Of a stretch of DNA of 64,000 nucleotides, positions 60,252-64,000 are shown piece by piece. The notes below the pieces were generated by a model. That model worked only from the letters and a program-made list of their open reading frames with translations, had not been told where the DNA came from and made no database searches. The position numbers were made by a program, and so were the translations under genes. How positions within the stretch are numbered: position 1 is the first letter of the stretch; each line of letters opens with the position of its first letter. This DNA is from Globodera rostochiensis. Lineage: Eukaryota > Nematoda > Chromadorea > Rhabditida > Heteroderidae. The stretch lies in contig JAEVLN010000002.1 in assembly GCA_018350325.1 (NCBI GenBank), positions 2,382,295 through 2,446,294 on the forward strand. Direction: 5' to 3'.

Positions 60252-62590
60252 TCAGTTCGGTGGCAATGCGTTGGCAATCAAATCCCGCGCAGCGGGCGCT
60301 ATGGAGTCAGGAAAGCGCACATCAAACTCCACCACCAGATCACCGCGTTTGGAAGTCTTCGGGTTCGGTATGCCACGATCGTGAATGCTAACAATTAGGG
60401 GTTAAGCATAAAGATGACTTGTAAACGGGTTTCGGGAATAAAAATAAACTCCTCTATACTCAGCTACACCCCGAACACTCACCGATGTGTGCTGCCAGGC
60501 TTGATCACCTGCTTGATGATCAATGGAATCGTGTCGCCCTCCAAGGTCGGCACTTTTATGGAAAGGCCGCAAAGTGCGTCTCGCAACGGGACCACATGCT
60601 TGTACCTTAGTTGCGGCAATTCAGTCAATTATTTATTCACTAAATTTTAATAATGTTTAAATTTTGCCCTTTGGCCGACCTCCTCAACCCAGGCCGCCTC
60701 CAAAATTTGTTGTGGTTTTTTCGGTATTGGTATTTTACCGAAATACCGAAAAGCTCCATACTAACACTAGTGGCTACGTCCCTGGTTTCTAGTGAAGTTG
60801 GCTTCTTACCGAATGTCGGAGCCGTCTCGTCTGAACTTGGAGTGCGGTTTGTCTTTGATGACAAAAGTGATATCAGCTGGCACGCGGTTGGGGTACATGT
60901 CGCCCTCCTTGGGGAATGTGATGCGCGTACCGCTCTTCCAACCCGGCTTCACGTTGATTGTCAGCACTTTGTCCTCTGTCCGCGATGTGCCGTCCGGGTT
61001 CACAATTTTTCTGCAATTGAGTGAACATTTTTAGACGAGAAATCTGTTGTTTTCTAAAGGATAATTCAGTTTTTGTTTCAAACATGAAACTGATGTTTTT
61101 CAATATGATTAGTTTAAACGCAAATTAACGTGCTCGGTTCGATAACTAAAGAAAATTTTTGCGCATTTACACCAAAACTAGGGGACAAATGGGAACCAAA
61201 AGGGTAACCAAATTCAAAAATTGTAAGGAATTAAATAACGACGAACTAAAATGCACCAATTTTGCCAACAAAACAAAATGATCCAAAATGCTAATTAGAT
61301 TCTCCTTTAGATAAAAACCACCCCTGCGCGTACTTGGTGATCTTCATCTTCTTCGTACATCCCTTGCACAAGTCCTCCAAAGTGATGGGCAATTCGTGTG
61401 TTACCGCTGTGTCCTGCTTAATCCGTTGCTGCTGGTGCTGTCTGGGGATGCCAAAAACGCCGCCAAAATCACCACCACCCAAACCGCCAAACAATTCTTC
61501 GCCGCCTCCCCCGCTGAAAAGCACCTGAAATTTTTTCAAAATTAACACAAAATAAGCAATTAAAGAAAAAGATGGGAAGGTTTGTTTTACTTGTGGCCCC
61601 CCACCACCAGCACCGCCAAAAGCGAACTCGCTGAACATTCCGTTCGAACCGAATGCTTGTGCAAACATCTGCATCGGGTCACCCCTAAAAAGCTTTAACA
61701 TTCATTTAATAAACGCTTTGAACACCAAAAAAGTGATAGCAATTATTGTAGTAGTAAAGCTCGCCCTTCAACAATAAAAACTTTAACTCCAGACACGAAT
61801 TCGATCAATTTTCGGAATTTTACAAAAAAAAAATTGGTCAAACGAGTTATTTAGGCATCTCAAATTCTACGCCTCAAAAAAAAAACCCCGGAAACGATGA
61901 GTTCGTCCCTATTTCAGCCCCCAAATTTTTTGTTTGTTGAAGGATCGTAAGGGTTTATGTCCACACTTGAATTTGAAAACGGTTTTAGCAACATTTTCAT
62001 TGTTATTTGTACGTTAACATTAGAAAATGCCAAGCGCTTTCAATGTGCCAAGCAAAAACCCACTGGAAAGTGTAATGGTATCCACCGCCTCGGCCGGGGC
62101 CGCCCGGACCAGCAGCACCGTCCGCCTTCAGCCCCTCCTCGCCAAATTTGTCATACACTTCCTTCTTCTTCGAGTCGGACAACACGTCGTATGCCTCCGC
62201 CACATCATAAAAAAAATGGAGTAAAATTTTTGAATTTTTTACTATCGCTTCCAATGGAATCGCATTTTTTGTTGTTGTTGCTGAGAATTGGTCCCTAATC
62301 ACATCTCAAAACGAATTTCTCTGCTTTTTGTATTCAATTTTTTTTTGCAAAATAAATGAAATAAAGTTTACACTAAAGTAAGAAGCCGATCGAAAATTTA
62401 TTGCTATTGCAAAAAAAATGGAAGCTCGATTAGAACGCAGAAACAAAAATACCTTGAACCTGTTCTCTGCCCCCGGATCTTTGTTTTTATCTGGATGATA
62501 TTTTAGCGCCATTTTTCGATAAGCCTTTTTTATGTCGTCTTCCGATGCGCCTTTGGCAACGCCGAGGATTTTGTAGTAGTCCTTGCCCAT
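60252..62590 (-). CDS. dnj-13: Type II Hsp40/DNAJB co-chaperone (DNAJB1/DNJ-13-like)
   Basis: ATG at 62590: [20 protein letters not shown], then [20 protein letters not shown] with the HPD motif that stimulates Hsp70 ATPase, and [20 protein letters not shown] completing the J domain (about residues 1-70). A G/F region follows ([41 protein letters not shown]). C-terminal substrate-binding domains read [40 protein letters not shown] and [20 protein letters not shown]; the terminus is [20 protein letters not shown] ... ALPPN. There is no zinc-finger domain, so it is class B. Cytosolic protein folding and disaggregation with Hsp70/Hsp110. Seven to eight exons, with introns up to about 300 nt. Symbol by analogy with C. 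elegans. Confidence 0.93.
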
Positions 62591-63411
62591 CTTATTGTTG
62601 AGGCACTGGTTGTCTGAGATCGAATATTTGTAGCAAATATGAAATAACGATGTCTGAAGCTTTAAGAGAATTAGCATTTCAATTGGTTTTTGAAAGCTAT
62701 GAAATGCCGAATATTTTGAACTGTCAATTTTTTGCCGGTTTCAAGGAAGAAAAAAAAATGCAAGACAAAACTGTAACATAACATAAAGTGATCCCGAATG
62801 AAATAATACCAGGGCTGAAAACTGTAATTGGTCAACAAATAAGCAAAAAGCAATTAGGAGGAGATTTCCTCCAACCGACGGGAAGGACATTTGGTCCCCC
62901 CCCCCAACCGTCCTTGTTCCACAAACCTCGATTTTGATGTTATTTTTAACAGTTATATAAGCAAAACAGGAAAAGAGTTCGGAAATGCGATCAGAGAGCT
63001 AGAGAGAATGCCCTTGATTTTTTTGCAAGAATCAAGAATAATCGAGAAACTTCTAGAAAACGAATTCTGCCAAATTGCGTTAATTTAAAGAAGTACATAC
63101 ATACATATGTCGGCGTTATTTGAATAAATTGAATTTTAGTAAAATTCGAATAGTACAAAACTTTAGGTAAGCGGGGATTCCCAGCGGCGAAGCTTTGAAA
63201 TTGTTCTAAAAAGCGATGCTAAGGTCAAAAAGCCAATCCGCAAACAAAAGTCACATCTTTTATTATATATTAAATGCACACTACAAGTGGGATACATGGC
63301 GTCAATGAATTATGGCATGTACAAAACACGTTAAACTGGGGGTAAAATTATCCGAATTCATTCAATAAAATCTCATTTATGACGCTGTTGATGCTGCATT
63401 TAATGAATTCT
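62591..63411. other. Intergenic interval upstream of DNAJB
   Basis: AT-rich; 5' flank of the DNAJB gene and 3' flank of the phosphatase gene on the same strand. A poly-C run at about 62895. An ORF at 62891-63088 (+) has no recognisable similarity. Confidence 0.4.
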
Positions 63412-64000
63412 TCACACTTTTGGCTTCAGAGTGACGAAGTGAATGCGTTTCAAGTCGGCAGAGACCTGAAAAGCAATTTGTTATCAAATTTGTCATCAAA
63501 AATGCTAAACATCAACACATACATTTAAAACCGAGCCGCAGTCCGCTTCATCCATATAGCGCGGCGAACTGAAGATGGTGCAAATTGTACGCGCTTCATT
63601 CATGCCATGGCCTTGCGGGTATTGCTCATGGGCTCGAAAAACGCCACGAATATTTGGGAAGCGGTTGAAGAACTCCTGTGCAAAACGATCGTTAAACTGA
63701 ATGGAGGTTTCGCGATCCTGAAAAGAGAAGTTTTTCAACAATCGACTAGAAAATCCAATCGCTATCGACCTCATTGAAACGATAGTTGGCGTATTCCTCA
63801 AGGAATCCATCGTCCGGCTCGCACTCTTCGAAAAGTGGAAGTTGCCTCGAATTGTTGGTGGGGTCTGCCCAAAGCAGGTCACAGAAGGTGTAGTTCGAGT
63901 CAATTTCCTCGTCGTTCTGTGGTTTCTGAATTTTTGATTTTTTAATCATAAAAAAATAGTGCACAAGCAAAAAAACCGCACCTCAAATTCATCACCCATC
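63412..64000 (-). CDS. PPP-family Ser/Thr phosphatase, C-terminal exons (cut at window end)
   Basis: Exons 63771-63925, 63533-63717 and 63412-63465, preceded by the end of another at about 63981-64000 (GDEFE). The frame reads FCDLLWADPTNNSRQLPLFE, then FNDRFAQEFFNRFPNIRGVF, RAHEQYPQGHGMNEARTICT and IFSSPRYMDEADCGSVLNV, ending VSADLKRIHFVTLKPKV. 'CDLLWADP', 'RAHE' (metal-ligand His region) and 'TIFSSPRY' correspond to the second half of the PP1/PP2A/PP5 catalytic fold. It is divergent: the usual 'SAPNYC' is SSPRYM, and a YPQGHGMNEA insert follows RAHE. The catalytic N-terminal half (GDxHG, GDYVDRG, RGNHE) lies beyond the window, so activity cannot be judged. Confidence 0.78.

Noticed and set aside
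60690..60790. GGTATTTTACCG word segment ending CCCTG in a DNAJB intron as a complete element
   Set aside because: Only one plausible terminus (CAGGGACGTAGCC) is visible and no matching left end or octamer duplication could be located.

Overview
This window is animal nuclear DNA, almost certainly from a nematode. The genes are eukaryotic and intron-rich, with small exons and many introns of 40-400 bp. Several proteins most resemble nematode or general metazoan families (RPS6, RPS29, VPS25, TRMT61A, spartin, HP1, EMX/VAX-type homeobox, FRS2-like adaptor, kidney-type glutaminase, DNAJB). Dispersed repeats are rich in TTAGGC, the nematode telomere hexamer. A tylenchid such as a cyst nematode would fit, but that is a guess. 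Intergenic DNA is littered with G or C homopolymer runs, minisatellites and small DNA transposons.

Layout. 0.7-3.8 kb: scrambled partial copy of the glutaminase gene (+ strand), interrupted by BTB-domain exons and inverted relative to the intact gene at 49-54 kb. 3.85-7.38 kb: about 30 copies of a 117-bp satellite between ~680-bp direct repeats. 8.3-10.0 kb: rps29 and rps6 (-). 10.8-13.5 kb: vps25 and trmt61a (+), only 27 nt apart. 13.7-18.1 kb: spartin, HP1 and a complex III subunit (-), closely spaced. 19-22 kb: degenerate SDR/rhamnose-pathway-like gene (+). 22.4-25.5 kb: C2H2 zinc-finger factor (-). 25.5-31.7 kb: gene-poor, with a 79-bp tandem array of dimeric higher order. 31.8-32.5 kb: homeobox gene (+) that needs a 6-nt microexon. 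33.1-37.2 kb: FRS2-like myristoylated PTB adaptor (-). 38.9-45.7 kb: one or two large unrecognised genes (-). 49.1-54.0 kb: complete glutaminase (-). 56.0-59.6 kb: unrecognised acidic/Ser-rich coiled-coil protein (+). 60.3-62.6 kb: DNAJB chaperone (-). 63.4-64.0 kb: C-terminal part of a PPP-family phosphatase (-), cut by the window end.

The most striking feature is a set of short non-autonomous elements. They have hAT-like ends (TAGAG/TAGGG/CAGGG) and exact or near-exact 8-bp target duplications. Each interior is built almost entirely from one short, often palindromic 'word' (CGAGATCTCG, GGGGATCCCC, TATCCGGATA, GGTCGGAATTCC and so on). Most lie in introns, and one is nested inside another. 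Most genes are housekeeping genes with independent roles; the only grouping is by same-strand clusters that could be operons. All exon boundaries were read by eye from splice motifs and reading frame.
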